DNA of 64,000 nucleotides, from contig JAKAGV010000009.1 of assembly GCA_021815405.1 (NCBI GenBank), forward strand, positions 62,001 through 126,000, written 5' to 3'. The stretch is from Bacteroidota bacterium (GTDB taxonomy: Bacteria > Bacteroidota > Ignavibacteria > Ignavibacteriales > Ignavibacteriaceae). The notes under the pieces are model-generated. The model had not been told where the DNA came from. It ran no database searches and saw nothing but the letters and a program-made list of their open reading frames with translations. Shown here one piece after another: positions 8,814 to 17,662 of this stretch. A program made the translations under genes and the position numbers. Each line of letters starts with the position of its first letter. Within the stretch, counting starts at the first letter, position 1.

Positions 8814-10559
8814 TTAATTACTTAGCTTGAATTTATCCACTATTTGGAAAGTTCCATTTTTGTAACGGACAATGTTTAAAAATTTGTTTACCCTATCTTT
8901 ACCAAAATATATATTGTTGTGAAACCCCTGATAAACTGTTTTTGCAATTAAATAATTCTTAATCGCGCTGGTACTAACGTTAAAATTTTTTACTGATGTA
9001 AAAAGATATTCAGCTGCATCGTATCCATAAAGAACATTCCTATTTACGATAAGATTGGTAAGGTTAAGGAATTTTTTTTCGAAATTTTCAAACGTAGAAT
9101 CAGTATAATCGAGATAATAATCCGATGTAAAAGTTAGTTTGTTGCTAAGTTCGGGATAAGTCTCAAAACCTTTTGCATTGAACCAATCCTGATTGCCGTA
9201 AAGAGGTAGATTAAAATTATATTTTACAAACCCGGAAAGCAGCATGGTTACATCAAGATTACCGGAAAGCGGTATGTAAATTCCATTAAGCTGCAAGGAA
9301 TCCGCAGCAATATTAGCAATCTGCTGGTCAAAGGTTGGAGCGGTAGATGAATAAGTTTGTTGAATTAAAATTTTTCCGCCCAGGCTGGTAAATTTTTTTA
9401 TAAACGCATCGGCAAGCTTTGGCGAATAACCTCCATCGGAATTTAAAACTGCCATGACTTTTTTATTCTCGACATAATAGATGTATTCAGCCATTATTGC
9501 ACCTCTTTCGGAAAAGGACGGATTAGCTTGGAAAAAATCCGGATACAAATCAGTTAGACTGTCATCCGTTGCAGTTGGAGAGATAATTGGTATGCCGCTA
9601 TTTTTGAAAATCTCAAGTGTTTCTTTTACCTCATTGCTGTATACCGGACCAATTATAGCTTTTACTGAAGATAGGCTCGTAATTTCTTCTTTAATCTTTT
9701 CAATTTGATTCTTATCCCGTGCAGTATTCTTTATAAGTAAACCTATTTTTTCAGAATGATTTTTATTGTACTCAGAAGCAGCATATTTTATTCCCTCAAG
9801 AATTTCCGAAATTGTTTTAGAAACTTTACTTTCGCTGGAATCTTTTAACGGAAGTAATACGGCAATAATGGGATTAGACGGCGGTCCTAAAACTTCCGCA
9901 GAAGCTTTTTCATACAAAGTTGCCGCATCGCTTCGTTCATCAGAATAAGAAAAATTTTTGAGGATTGACGAGAATGAATTTAACGCCTCCTCCTTCTTAT
10001 CATCTTGCAAATATAATTTTCCAAGTTCTAAAAGTAGAAACGGTTTAGATTTTATTGCTTTGGTTGTATCGTAAACTGAATCGACCTGGGAGGCGGATAA
10101 ATAATTTAAGGCAATCTTTTCAGCTCCGTCTTTTGCTAATTGACTATATTCTCTTGAAGAAGTCGAATTAATAAGATTGCATAATTCTTGGAACGACGGC
10201 AGATAGTTTTCCTGCTCAAAAAGAGATTGAGCCAATGTCAGCTTTGCTTCATCAGCATATTTACTGTCAGGAAATTCTACTAAAAATTTTTTTAAGATTT
10301 GTCCAGCAGTATTGAATTGTTTTAGCTTTATAAAACTTTTTGCATCAAAGAGGTAGGCGATGGTTGTTTTGTCATTAAATTCATACTTGGTAATTATATT
10401 GTTAAAAAGTGGTTGAGCTTGATTATAATTACCTGAATTAAATAATTCCAGTGCATGAATAAAAATTTTATCGGTAATAGAAGTGTCAGATGCCTGCTGT
10501 CCAAATATTGAAATTGAAAACAGTATAAGTAGAAGAGTCAGCAGCTTAAAATTAAACAT
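8814..10559 (-). CDS. Exported TPR plus type-1 periplasmic-binding (Leu/Ile/Val-like) protein
   Basis: From ATG 10559 the protein has a signal peptide ending Ser-Ile-Phe-Gly-Gln, about 200 residues of tetratricopeptide repeats, then a type-1 periplasmic-binding domain. The latter begins Ile-Ala-Val-Leu-Leu-Pro-Leu and contains Ala-Ile-Ile-Gly-Pro-Val-Tyr-Ser and Pro-Ile-Ile-Ser-Pro-Thr-Ala-Thr. The longer frame to 10607 would put 16 non-signal residues in front. No ABC permease lies nearby. TPR joined to this fold is the architecture of LpoA, the outer-membrane activator of PBP1A, so a sensor or activator role is as likely as transport. No lipobox Cys is seen. It overlaps the upstream TPR gene by 8 bases. 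Confidence 0.8.
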   Translation of the reverse strand: MFNFKLLTLLLILFSISIFGQQASDTSITDKIFIHALELFNSGNYNQAQPLFNNIITKYEFNDKTTIAYLFDAKSFIKLKQFNTAGQILKKFLVEFPDSKYADEAKLTLAQSLFEQENYLPSFQELCNLINSTSSREYSQLAKDGAEKIALNYLSASQVDSVYDTTKAIKSKPFLLLELGKLYLQDDKKEEALNSFSSILKNFSYSDERSDAATLYEKASAEVLGPPSNPIIAVLLPLKDSSESKVSKTISEILEGIKYAASEYNKNHSEKIGLLIKNTARDKNQIEKIKEEITSLSSVKAIIGPVYSNEVKETLEIFKNSGIPIISPTATDDSLTDLYPDFFQANPSFSERGAIMAEYIYYVENKKVMAVLNSDGGYSPKLADAFIKKFTSLGGKILIQQTYSSTAPTFDQQIANIAADSLQLNGIYIPLSGNLDVTMLLSGFVKYNFNLPLYGNQDWFNAKGFETYPELSNKLTFTSDYYLDYTDSTFENFEKKFLNLTNLIVNRNVLYGYDAAEYLFTSVKNFNVSTSAIKNYLIAKTVYQGFHNNIYFGKDRVNKFLNIVRYKNGTFQIVDKFKLSN

Positions 10560-11460
10560 CAGATACCACGCCGCTGTCGATGATGGATGAAGCTTTATTC
10601 TTGCCACTTAAAGCAGTGTTGTTATGAGGATCGAGTTTAATGGCAATATCATAATACGCCAAGGCATCTTTTGCTTTGTGGTTTTTCAAGCAGGCTTCGG
10701 CAAGCTTTGTATAAATATCTGATGAGGCATCTTCAATCGACTCGATGTACCGTAAAAAATTCTTTTCAGCTTTCGAGTAGTCGCCTAATTTCAAATAAAT
10801 TTTTCCGGCAAGTTCATAAGGAGCAGGAATCTCCGGATTAAGTTTTATCGCTTTTTCAATCGGCTTTACCGCATGCGCATACATTTCAAGGTTGTAATAT
10901 GTCTCAGCATATATTTTGTTCAGTTCCCAGAAGTTTGCATACATTGCTTCGGCTTTCTTTGCATACCTCAAAGCTTCTTCATAGTTCTTAAGTTTCAACT
11001 CAACTTTTGCAAGATAAATATTCGCTTCATGAATAAGCTCAGATTGCTTTTCATAAGAAATGAAATTTAGAAAGCTGATTTTGGCAAGCTCGAATTCCTC
11101 AAGCATAAAATGAGCATAACCAATAAAAAATGAAACTACAGGCTCTTCCTGCGGAAGTATGAAGCTTAGAGTTTCAACCGCTTCTTCCCATTTCGAATTT
11201 CTTAAAAAAAACTGACCGAGGAATAACCGGACATCTTTATTCTCCGGTTCATCTTCAAGAAATTGTTTTAATAAATTTATCGCGGGTAAAATATTTCCGG
11301 TTATTTCGTAAAGGTTTGCAATTCTAAAGTAGGTTTCTATTTCATCCGGATATTCATTGAGTATTGATTGATAAATCTGGATTGCATGCAGATGCTTTCC
11401 ATCGGCTTCAAATGCTTGTGCAAGATCTATCTTATGTTCAAATTTATATTTCGAATCCAA
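10552..11460 (-). CDS. Cytoplasmic TPR-repeat protein
   Basis: The 302 residues are nearly all tetratricopeptide repeats of 34 residues, about eight units, with typical Tyr-Phe-Arg-Ile-Ala-Asn-Leu-Tyr and Pro-Ala-Pro-Tyr-Glu-Leu-Ala-Gly elements. There is no signal peptide or membrane segment. The start is 3 bases below the guaA stop, and the 3' end overlaps the exported TPR/binding protein by 8 bases, so guaA and these two genes form one transcriptional unit. It is a protein-interaction scaffold; the partner is unknown, with the overlapping downstream product the first candidate. Confidence 0.85.
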   Translation of the reverse strand: MDSKYKFEHKIDLAQAFEADGKHLHAIQIYQSILNEYPDEIETYFRIANLYEITGNILPAINLLKQFLEDEPENKDVRLFLGQFFLRNSKWEEAVETLSFILPQEEPVVSFFIGYAHFMLEEFELAKISFLNFISYEKQSELIHEANIYLAKVELKLKNYEEALRYAKKAEAMYANFWELNKIYAETYYNLEMYAHAVKPIEKAIKLNPEIPAPYELAGKIYLKLGDYSKAEKNFLRYIESIEDASSDIYTKLAEACLKNHKAKDALAYYDIAIKLDPHNNTALSGKNKASSIIDSGVVSDV

Positions 11461-11463
11461 AAT

Positions 11464-13005
11464 TTATTCCCATTCAATTGTCGACGGCGGCTTGGAACTT
11501 ATATCATACACTACTCTATTCACGCCGCGAACTTTGTTAATAATTTTATTAGAAAGATTCGCAAGGAAATCTCCATCAAACTGAAACCAGTCCGCAGTCA
11601 TGCCGTCAACCGAAGTAACCGCCCGCAAAGCCAGCACGTTATCGTAAGTTCTAGAGTCGCCCATAACACCAACCGATTGAACCTGCAGCAGCACGGCAAA
11701 TGCCTGCCAAATTTTATTGTAAAGATTTGCAGTTCTAATTTCCTGGATAAAAATATCGTCAGCTTCTCGCAAAATGTCAAGCTTTTCTTTTGTGATTTCA
11801 CCTAAAATTCTTACCGCCAGACCCGGTCCGGGGAATGGATGACGCTCGATAAATTCTTCTGGTATCTTAAGCTCTCTGCCGACATTTCTAACTTCATCCT
11901 TAAACAATTCTCTAAATGGTTCGATCAGCTTCAAGTTCATTTTTTCCGGTAAACCGCCTACGTTATGATGAGTTTTAATTGTAACAGAAGCACCTTTAAC
12001 CGGGACTGATTCAATTACATCCGGATAAAGCGTACCTTGAACTAGAAACTCAGCTCTACCGTGTTTCTTCGCTTCTTCTTCAAATACTTCGATAAAAGTA
12101 TTGCCGATAATTTTTCTTTTCTTTTCAGGATCAGAAACACCGGATAAATTTTTTAAGAATCTTTCACCAGCATCTACGTGGATATGATTAAGATTCAGCT
12201 TCTCATCAAATAATTTACCGATCTGCATGCTTTCATTCTTACGCATCAAGCCGGTATCTATGTGAATGCAGATGAGGTTTTCTCCGATTGCTTTTTTGAC
12301 AAGAACAGCGGCAACAGTAGAATCAACTCCGCCGCTTAAAGCGCAAATTACTTTTGAATTACCAGCAGTATTTCGAATTTTCTTAATATTCTCCTCAATA
12401 AAATTATGAGGAGTCCAGTCGCCTTTGCACTTGCAGACGTTAAATAGAAAGTTGTGAAGAATTTTTTTCCCTTCCTGAGTATGCATTACTTCCGGATGAA
12501 ACTGAACACCGTGGATGTTTTTCATTTCATTGGAAATCGCACAGAAAGGTGAATGATCGGATACCGCAACTACTTTGAATCCGTCCGGCAGCTTAGTTAA
12601 ATAATCGCCGTGACTCATCCACACAACCGAGTTGTTCATTACATTATCAAAAAGTTTAGAATCACCGGTAATGTTAAGTACCGCCTTGCCGTATTCTCTG
12701 TCCTTCGCCGATTCAACTTCGCCTCCAAAGGTTCGGCAAATAAGCTGAAGACCGTAGCAAATTCCAAGAACCGGAATACCGAGCTTTAATATTTCGGGAT
12801 CAAGCGTTGGTGCTCCTTCATCGTAAACACTCATTGGTCCCCCGGAAAGAATTATTCCGACCGGATTTATTTCTTTTACTTTTTCTAGTGAAATTGAATG
12901 CGGATGGACTTCAGAATATACATTCTCTTCCCTAACTCTTCTTGTAATAAGTTGAATGTACTGCGCACCGAAATCGATGATTAATATAGTTTCTCGTCTG
13001 TCCAT
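11464..13005 (-). CDS. guaA: GMP synthase (glutamine-hydrolysing)
   Basis: The enzyme aminates XMP to GMP using glutamine and ATP. The 513 residues contain a class I glutamine amidotransferase domain with nucleophile Cys83 (Ile-Cys-Tyr-Gly-Leu-Gln) and His170/Glu172. The ATP-pyrophosphatase domain has Ser-Gly-Gly-Val-Asp-Ser at 224-229. The dimerisation domain ends with the family signature Pro-Pro-Ser-Thr-Ile-Glu-Trp-Glu. Length and all active-site residues are standard. Confidence 0.99.
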   Translation of the reverse strand: MDRRETILIIDFGAQYIQLITRRVREENVYSEVHPHSISLEKVKEINPVGIILSGGPMSVYDEGAPTLDPEILKLGIPVLGICYGLQLICRTFGGEVESAKDREYGKAVLNITGDSKLFDNVMNNSVVWMSHGDYLTKLPDGFKVVAVSDHSPFCAISNEMKNIHGVQFHPEVMHTQEGKKILHNFLFNVCKCKGDWTPHNFIEENIKKIRNTAGNSKVICALSGGVDSTVAAVLVKKAIGENLICIHIDTGLMRKNESMQIGKLFDEKLNLNHIHVDAGERFLKNLSGVSDPEKKRKIIGNTFIEVFEEEAKKHGRAEFLVQGTLYPDVIESVPVKGASVTIKTHHNVGGLPEKMNLKLIEPFRELFKDEVRNVGRELKIPEEFIERHPFPGPGLAVRILGEITKEKLDILREADDIFIQEIRTANLYNKIWQAFAVLLQVQSVGVMGDSRTYDNVLALRAVTSVDGMTADWFQFDGDFLANLSNKIINKVRGVNRVVYDISSKPPSTIEWE

Positions 13006-13044
13006 AAGTTGTGATAGGTAAATGGTAAAAGTTATATGGTAAAG

Positions 13045-13083
13045 AGGTATAATATCTTAAAATCGATTTTTAATCTTATACCT
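13045..13083. other. AT-rich inverted repeat between gcvH and guaA
   Basis: An 8-bp stem (13045-13052 with 13076-13083) encloses the 12-bp palindrome AAAATCGATTTT. It may form a hairpin in the transcript leaving gcvH. A T-tract does not follow directly, so terminator function is uncertain. Confidence 0.5.
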
Positions 13084-13161
13084 TATACAGTATAACTTAT
13101 TCCGAAGAAAATTATGTTCAATTAAATTTTAATCAGTATAGAATAACCAGGTAAAACGAGG

Positions 13162-13542
13162 TTACTCGCCAAGCAGTTGTTTGTATGCGTTACTATCGAG
13201 CAATGAACTTAGTTGGCTTGAATTTGTAATTTCAATTTTTATCATCCAGCCGCTGCCGTAAGGATCTGAGTTAACAATCTCCGGCGAATCGGCAAGTGCT
13301 TTATTGATTTCTAAAACTTTTCCATCGCAGGGTCCATATATATCACTAACGGTTTTTACAGCTTCAATAGTTCCAAAGGACTTATTTGCAGAAATTTCTT
13401 TTAAATTTGGATCGATATCAACGTAAACTACATCGCCTAATTCGCCTTGTGCGTAATCCGTAATACCAATTGTGCCGGTGCTGCCTTCAATCAGTATCCA
13501 CTCATGATCTTTTGTGTATTTTAAGTTATCAGGGAAGTTCAT
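13162..13542 (-). CDS. gcvH: Glycine cleavage system H protein
   Basis: H protein carries the aminomethyl group on a lipoyl arm during glycine breakdown and can act in lipoate relay. The 126 residues include His-Glu-Trp at the start, Gly-Ile-Thr-Asp-Tyr-Ala-Gln-Gly-Glu-Leu-Gly-Asp, and the lipoylation site Glu-Ala-Val-Lys-Thr-Val-Ser (Lys63). It lies 23 bases downstream of accC rather than with gcvT or gcvP, so the partner enzymes are encoded elsewhere. Confidence 0.97.
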   Translation of the reverse strand: MNFPDNLKYTKDHEWILIEGSTGTIGITDYAQGELGDVVYVDIDPNLKEISANKSFGTIEAVKTVSDIYGPCDGKVLEINKALADSPEIVNSDPYGSGWMIKIEITNSSQLSSLLDSNAYKQLLGE

Positions 13543-13565
13543 TTTTACCTCAAAAATTTTTTCTG

Positions 13566-14903
13566 TTAAAAGACAAAATGTTCTAAAAAGCCAGTATCAA
13601 AATTTCCACTTAAAAATCTCGGATCTTCCAGTACTTTTAAGTGAAACGGAATGGTAGTTTTAATACCTTCGACAACAAATTCTTCAAGCGCCCTTCTTCC
13701 TCTTGCAAGAGCATGCTCTCTACTTTGCCCCCATACAATCAGCTTTGCAATAAGCGAATCATAATAAGGTGGAATGGAATACGAAGCATAAATATGGGAG
13801 TCAACTCTTACTCCGTATCCACCCGGAAAATGAACTGATTGTATTTTACCCGGCGAGGGTCGGAAATTGTATGCAGGATCTTCAGCATTTATTCTAAATT
13901 CCATTGCATGTCCCTTAGGACTTTGAGGAAGAGTTTCAACTTTTTCACCGGCAGCAACTAAAATTTGCTGACGAACCAGATCGAGTCCGTAAACCCATTC
14001 TGTTACCGGGTGCTCCACTTGAATTCTTGTATTCATTTCCATGAAATAAAAATTCTTATGCTTATCTACAAGGAATTCAATGGTACCGGCACCTTCATAG
14101 TTCACTGCATGAACGCCGAGGATAGCCGCTTCGCCCATCTTCTCTCTAAGAGATTGATCCAGCGCCGGTGAAGGAGATTCTTCAATTAATTTTTGATGAC
14201 GACGCTGAACTGAACAATCTCTTTCGCCGTAATGATAAGCATTGCCGAACATATCTCCCATTACCTGAATTTCAACGTGCCTTGGGTTTTCTATATATTT
14301 TTCAATATAGACATCCGGATTGCCGAATGCAGATTCAGCTTCACCTTTTGCAGTTTGATAAGCAGAATCAAAATCTTTCTTTTCCCAAACAATGCGCATA
14401 CCTTTACCACCACCGCCTGCAGAGGCTTTAATAATAACCGGGAAACCAATCTCTTCAGAAATTCTTTTGCCTTCTTCCGTATCATTAACAACACCATCGC
14501 TGCCAGGTATTACCGGTACGTTGTGTTTTTTCATCGTATCTTTTGCGAAAGCTTTGTCGCCCATTGCAGAAATCATTTGCGGCGAAGGACCGATAAACTT
14601 AATATCTGATTCAGCACAAATTTCTGAGAAGTTAGCATTCTCTGCAAGAAAGCCGTAACCGGGATGGATAGCATCCGCTCCGGTAATATGAGCTGCAGAA
14701 ATTATGGAAGGAATTTTAAGGTAACTGTCGCGGCTGAATGAAGGACCGATACAAACAGCTTCATCCGCAAAAGTAACATGGAGTGATTCTTTATCTGCTT
14801 CAGAATAAACTGCAACCGTCTTGATGCCAAGTTCTTTGCATGTTCTGATAATCCGTAATGCAATTTCGCCACGGTTTGCGATTAAAATTTTATTAAACAA
14901 CAA
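13566..14903 (-). CDS. accC: Acetyl-CoA carboxylase, biotin carboxylase subunit
   Basis: AccC carboxylates biotin on AccB using ATP and bicarbonate, the first half of malonyl-CoA formation. The 445 residues have the N-terminal Ile-Ala-Asn-Arg-Gly-Glu-Ile-Ala, the ATP-grasp loop Ala-Gly-Gly-Gly-Gly-Lys-Gly-Met, [11 protein letters not shown], and [10 protein letters not shown]. It follows accB by 45 bases in the usual accB-accC order. Confidence 0.98.
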   Translation of the reverse strand: MLFNKILIANRGEIALRIIRTCKELGIKTVAVYSEADKESLHVTFADEAVCIGPSFSRDSYLKIPSIISAAHITGADAIHPGYGFLAENANFSEICAESDIKFIGPSPQMISAMGDKAFAKDTMKKHNVPVIPGSDGVVNDTEEGKRISEEIGFPVIIKASAGGGGKGMRIVWEKKDFDSAYQTAKGEAESAFGNPDVYIEKYIENPRHVEIQVMGDMFGNAYHYGERDCSVQRRHQKLIEESPSPALDQSLREKMGEAAILGVHAVNYEGAGTIEFLVDKHKNFYFMEMNTRIQVEHPVTEWVYGLDLVRQQILVAAGEKVETLPQSPKGHAMEFRINAEDPAYNFRPSPGKIQSVHFPGGYGVRVDSHIYASYSIPPYYDSLIAKLIVWGQSREHALARGRRALEEFVVEGIKTTIPFHLKVLEDPRFLSGNFDTGFLEHFVF

Positions 14904-14948
14904 TTCCTCTCACGTAGTAACCAATTCAGGAATAACTTAAGAAATGAA

Positions 14949-15416
14949 TCAGCTTTTTTGAATTAAAAATAGGGGTTGGTTATATTCAACGGGTTTCCCG
15001 TTTTCAACCAAGATCTTAACAATTTTTCCGCTAGCATCGGATTCAATTTCATTCATCAATTTCATTGCTTCAATTATGCAAAGAACCGAGCCTACCGAAA
15101 CAGTATCGCCAACCTGAGCATAAGGATCAGCATCCGGTGCCGGTGCTCTATAAAACGTACCGACAATCGGAGATTTAATTTCATGCAGATTCGAAGCTGT
15201 TTCGGGAACCGGAGACTTTTCTTCTGTCGGACTAACTGCCGGCGCTGCTGTGGGAGCAGGAACCTGGCTGATCAAAACCTGAGGCTGGCTGTCCGTCTTA
15301 AATCCTCTAATTTTTTTTGCGACTTTAACACGCAAACCATTTTCTTCAACTTCGAGATCTGTTATCTCGCTCGTATCGACAATCTTAACGAGCTTCTTGA
15401 TAAGATTTAAATCCAT
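14949..15416 (-). CDS. accB: Biotin carboxyl carrier protein of acetyl-CoA carboxylase
   Basis: The 155-residue carrier has an N-terminal helical part, a Pro/Ala-rich linker (about residues 50-75) and the C-terminal biotinyl domain with Glu-Ala-Met-Lys-Leu-Met (Lys119 is the biotin site). Length is typical. It lies 15 bases after efp and just before accC. The efp-accB-accC order is widespread in bacteria. Confidence 0.97.
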   Translation of the reverse strand: MDLNLIKKLVKIVDTSEITDLEVEENGLRVKVAKKIRGFKTDSQPQVLISQVPAPTAAPAVSPTEEKSPVPETASNLHEIKSPIVGTFYRAPAPDADPYAQVGDTVSVGSVLCIIEAMKLMNEIESDASGKIVKILVENGKPVEYNQPLFLIQKS

Positions 15417-15431
15417 TGAATAACCTTTATA

Positions 15432-15995
15432 TTAAGCTTTAACTCTCTCTACATATGCCCCAGTTCTGGTATCAACTCTTAAGAAATCATCAACATTTAT
15501 GAATAAAGGAACGTTGATGGTTGCGCCGGTTTCAAGCTTTGCAGGCTTTACAGCACCGGTTGCAGTGTCGCCTCTAAATCCTGGTTCGGTTTCAATAACT
15601 TTTAAATTAACGAAGATCGGAATTTCAACTGTAATAATTTCATCGCCGTTAAACAGGATATCAATTTCTTCGCTTTCTTTCAGATAATCAACACCGGTTC
15701 CGAAGAAATCAGCTGGAACATTTATCTGTTCGTAAGTAGTAGTATCCATGCAAACCAAAAAATCACCTTCGCGGTAAAGATACTGGTATTTTCTTCTTTC
15801 AACTCTAACAATTTCAATTCCTTCGCCCGCACGGAAAGTATTGTCAAGTACTTTTCCGTTTCTAAGATTCTTCAAAGTGCTTCTAACAAAAGCGCCGCCT
15901 TTACCGGGTTTTACATGCTGGAATTCAACGATAGAATACAAATCATTTTTGAATTTTATAATTAAACCATTCCTGAAATCTGAAGTGTCTGCCAT
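15432..15995 (-). CDS. efp: Elongation factor P
   Basis: EF-P relieves ribosome stalling at polyproline stretches. The 187 residues show the KOW-like domain I with Pro-Gly-Lys-Gly-Gly-Ala-Phe, whose Lys32 is the residue modified in other bacteria, and two OB-fold domains ending Thr-Arg-Thr-Gly-Ala-Tyr-Val-Glu-Arg-Val. The modification pathway cannot be told from this window. It is the first gene of the efp-accB-accC-gcvH string. Confidence 0.98.
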   Translation of the reverse strand: MADTSDFRNGLIIKFKNDLYSIVEFQHVKPGKGGAFVRSTLKNLRNGKVLDNTFRAGEGIEIVRVERRKYQYLYREGDFLVCMDTTTYEQINVPADFFGTGVDYLKESEEIDILFNGDEIITVEIPIFVNLKVIETEPGFRGDTATGAVKPAKLETGATINVPLFINVDDFLRVDTRTGAYVERVKA

Positions 15996-16185
15996 AAACC
16001 TTTAATCTTTTTTGAAATAAATAGAAAGAAAAAATAGAAATATGCCGTCTGAAAGTCAAGAAAAATCTAAAATCAAAAATTGATGATTTTTACATAATTT
16101 TTGACAAATTCCGGCAATAAATGTGTAATTTTTCATTAAAAATAAAGAAAATCGAAAAATGAATTTTTCAAGCTGGAATATAAAA

Positions 16186-16208
16186 AAGCCGCAAAAAATC
16201 TGCGGCTT
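16186..16208 (-). terminator. Intrinsic terminator after the membrane TPR gene
   Basis: An 8-bp GC-rich stem (16186-16193 with 16201-16208) with a 7-base loop is flanked by T-runs on both strands, so it can stop transcription in either direction. It follows the gene ending at 16232 and shields efp. Confidence 0.88.
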
Positions 16209-16231
16209 AATTTTTTAGAAAAGTAGATGAA

Positions 16232-16921
16232 TTATTCCTGAACCTGAGCAAGATATTTACCCACTTCTCTATTTACAGAAGAACTGGTATAATCTTTCTT
16301 AATCTGGTCGAACATTTCCTTAGCATCTTTAGTTTTTCCGGCACTTAGATAGTTAATACCGGAATGCAAAAGATAATCTGCATTTAAAACGTCATTCTTG
16401 GAAACATGTGCAGCTTTCTTGTAAAGCTCCGCTGCCTTTTCATAATTATTTTTAGCAGCATAACAACCGGCGGCACCTGCAAGTGCTGCAGCTTTGTACA
16501 TATCGATACCGCCGCTGTAATCTTCATAATACTTTAAAGCGTCGTCAGTCTTTCCAAGGTAATTGTAGCTGTTAGCAAGATAAATTTTTGCTGTCTCGCC
16601 GTTTTCGGTGCTGCCGTATTGCTCAACAATTTTTTTGAGTCCAAGAACATCTGTTCCCGCCTGACCTTCAATGGCTTCGAGATATGCACCGTTATCATAG
16701 AGATTCATAACTTGTGCAAGCTGTATTCCTGCTGCTTTGTTTTGCTGAGCCCTGTGATTAACATAAAAAATTACCAGTACAATCAAAACAACAAGACCGC
16801 CGCCATACATCATTAAACGCTGCCTGTTTTCGGTTACGTAGTTATAGCTTTTATAATAAAGCTCTACGAGTTTGTCCTGTTTAATCTCTTTCTTTGACAG
16901 CTTCTTCTTTTTTGTGAGCAT
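16232..16921 (-). CDS. Single-span membrane TPR protein (YfgM/TPR_21-like)
   Basis: The first 35 residues are very Lys-rich and cytoplasmic. A single membrane helix follows (about residues 38-57, ending Ile-Phe-Tyr-Val-Asn-His-Arg), and then an extracytoplasmic tail of TPR units to residue 229. This N-in, C-out TPR layout matches YfgM, the periplasmic chaperone partner of SecYEG and PpiD, and a PpiD-like gene is present at 57.0 kb. The similarity is architectural, so the function is inferred only. Confidence 0.82.
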   Translation of the reverse strand: MLTKKKKLSKKEIKQDKLVELYYKSYNYVTENRQRLMMYGGGLVVLIVLVIFYVNHRAQQNKAAGIQLAQVMNLYDNGAYLEAIEGQAGTDVLGLKKIVEQYGSTENGETAKIYLANSYNYLGKTDDALKYYEDYSGGIDMYKAAALAGAAGCYAAKNNYEKAAELYKKAAHVSKNDVLNADYLLHSGINYLSAGKTKDAKEMFDQIKKDYTSSSVNREVGKYLAQVQE

Positions 16922-17138
16922 TATAAGATCCTAAAATGATTCTTTATTAAATATTGAAAAATTTATTCTGCGAATTTACTAATATTTTCAGAAAATCTAT
17001 CAATCAAATCAAAAAAATATTGCTAGGCAGAAAACGGCTTCTATTTAATTGGTTAATAAAAATGGCTGAATTGTTTAATTGATAAATTGTTAGGGACCAA
17101 CATACCACAAACAACAACCTACAAATCAACCATTTTAG

Positions 17139-17212
17139 TACGCCCAGAAGGACTTGAACCCTCAACCTTCGGAACCGGAATCCGACGTTCTATCCAGTTG
17201 AACTATGGGCGC
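17139..17212 (-). tRNA. tRNA-Arg (anticodon CCG)
   Basis: Read on the minus strand, the 74 bases give a full cloverleaf. The 7-bp acceptor stem is GCGCCCA/TGGGCGT, the D-arm lies within GTTCAACTGGATAGAAC, the anticodon stem TCGGA/TCCGA has loop TTCCGGT, and the T-arm is GAGGG-TTCAAGT-CCTTC. The anticodon CCG reads CGG arginine codons. The 3' CCA is not encoded (ACTA follows). Confidence 0.97.
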
Positions 17213-17378
17213 AAAATATTTCTTACAAAGATAAAAAGAATTATCGACATAACTAATACTGTAAGCTGGTTATGCCGCAGCTAAAATATAATCAGTGATT
17301 ACTAATCTGAAACTAAAAGCAATTGTCTTGCCCAAGGCAAAAATATTTTGAGCTGCATCCTATTTAAATTGAGCAAAA

Positions 17379-17651
17379 TGAAATTAGAATTTGAAAAGGA
17401 GAAATTTCCAAGCCGTAAGTAAAAACCGTTTCTTTAGAACAAGAAATTTCGTTACCGGTAAGAGAATTTTTGATTCAAGAAAAAGAAATTTAGATTATAA
17501 AATAACAATTTCTGAATTAAGGATAAGAAATTTTAATTTAAAGAAAAGAATTTATAATTTCAGAAATACAAATTTTAATTCTGGAAAAAGAAATTTTAAT
17601 TCCGGAATAAAAATTTCTTATTACGGGATTTTCTTCAAAATTTGCAAAATT
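17379..17651 (+). repeat. Degenerate 21-bp tandem repeat array, about 13 units
   Basis: Successive 21-base units begin at 17379, 17400, 17421, 17442 and so on to 17631, most starting (A)GAAATTT or a close variant. The register holds without insertion or deletion over about 270 bases while the sequence within units varies. Because 21 is a multiple of 3, one plus-strand frame (17391-17723, TTG start) stays open and would encode seven-residue units such as Arg-Asn-Phe-Asn-Ser-Gly-Lys. That frame has no ribosome site, so I list it as a repeat. It ends just beyond the 3' end of the DUF116 gene. Confidence 0.85.
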
Positions 17652-17662
17652 TCAAAGATTTC

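Noticed and set aside
11598-11805. Small frames on both strands inside guaA
   Set aside because: Shadows of a conserved, intact guaA.
17087-17284. Plus-strand frame of 65 codons across the tRNA gene
   Set aside because: It is the antisense translation of tRNA-Arg, giving a well-known spurious peptide pattern.
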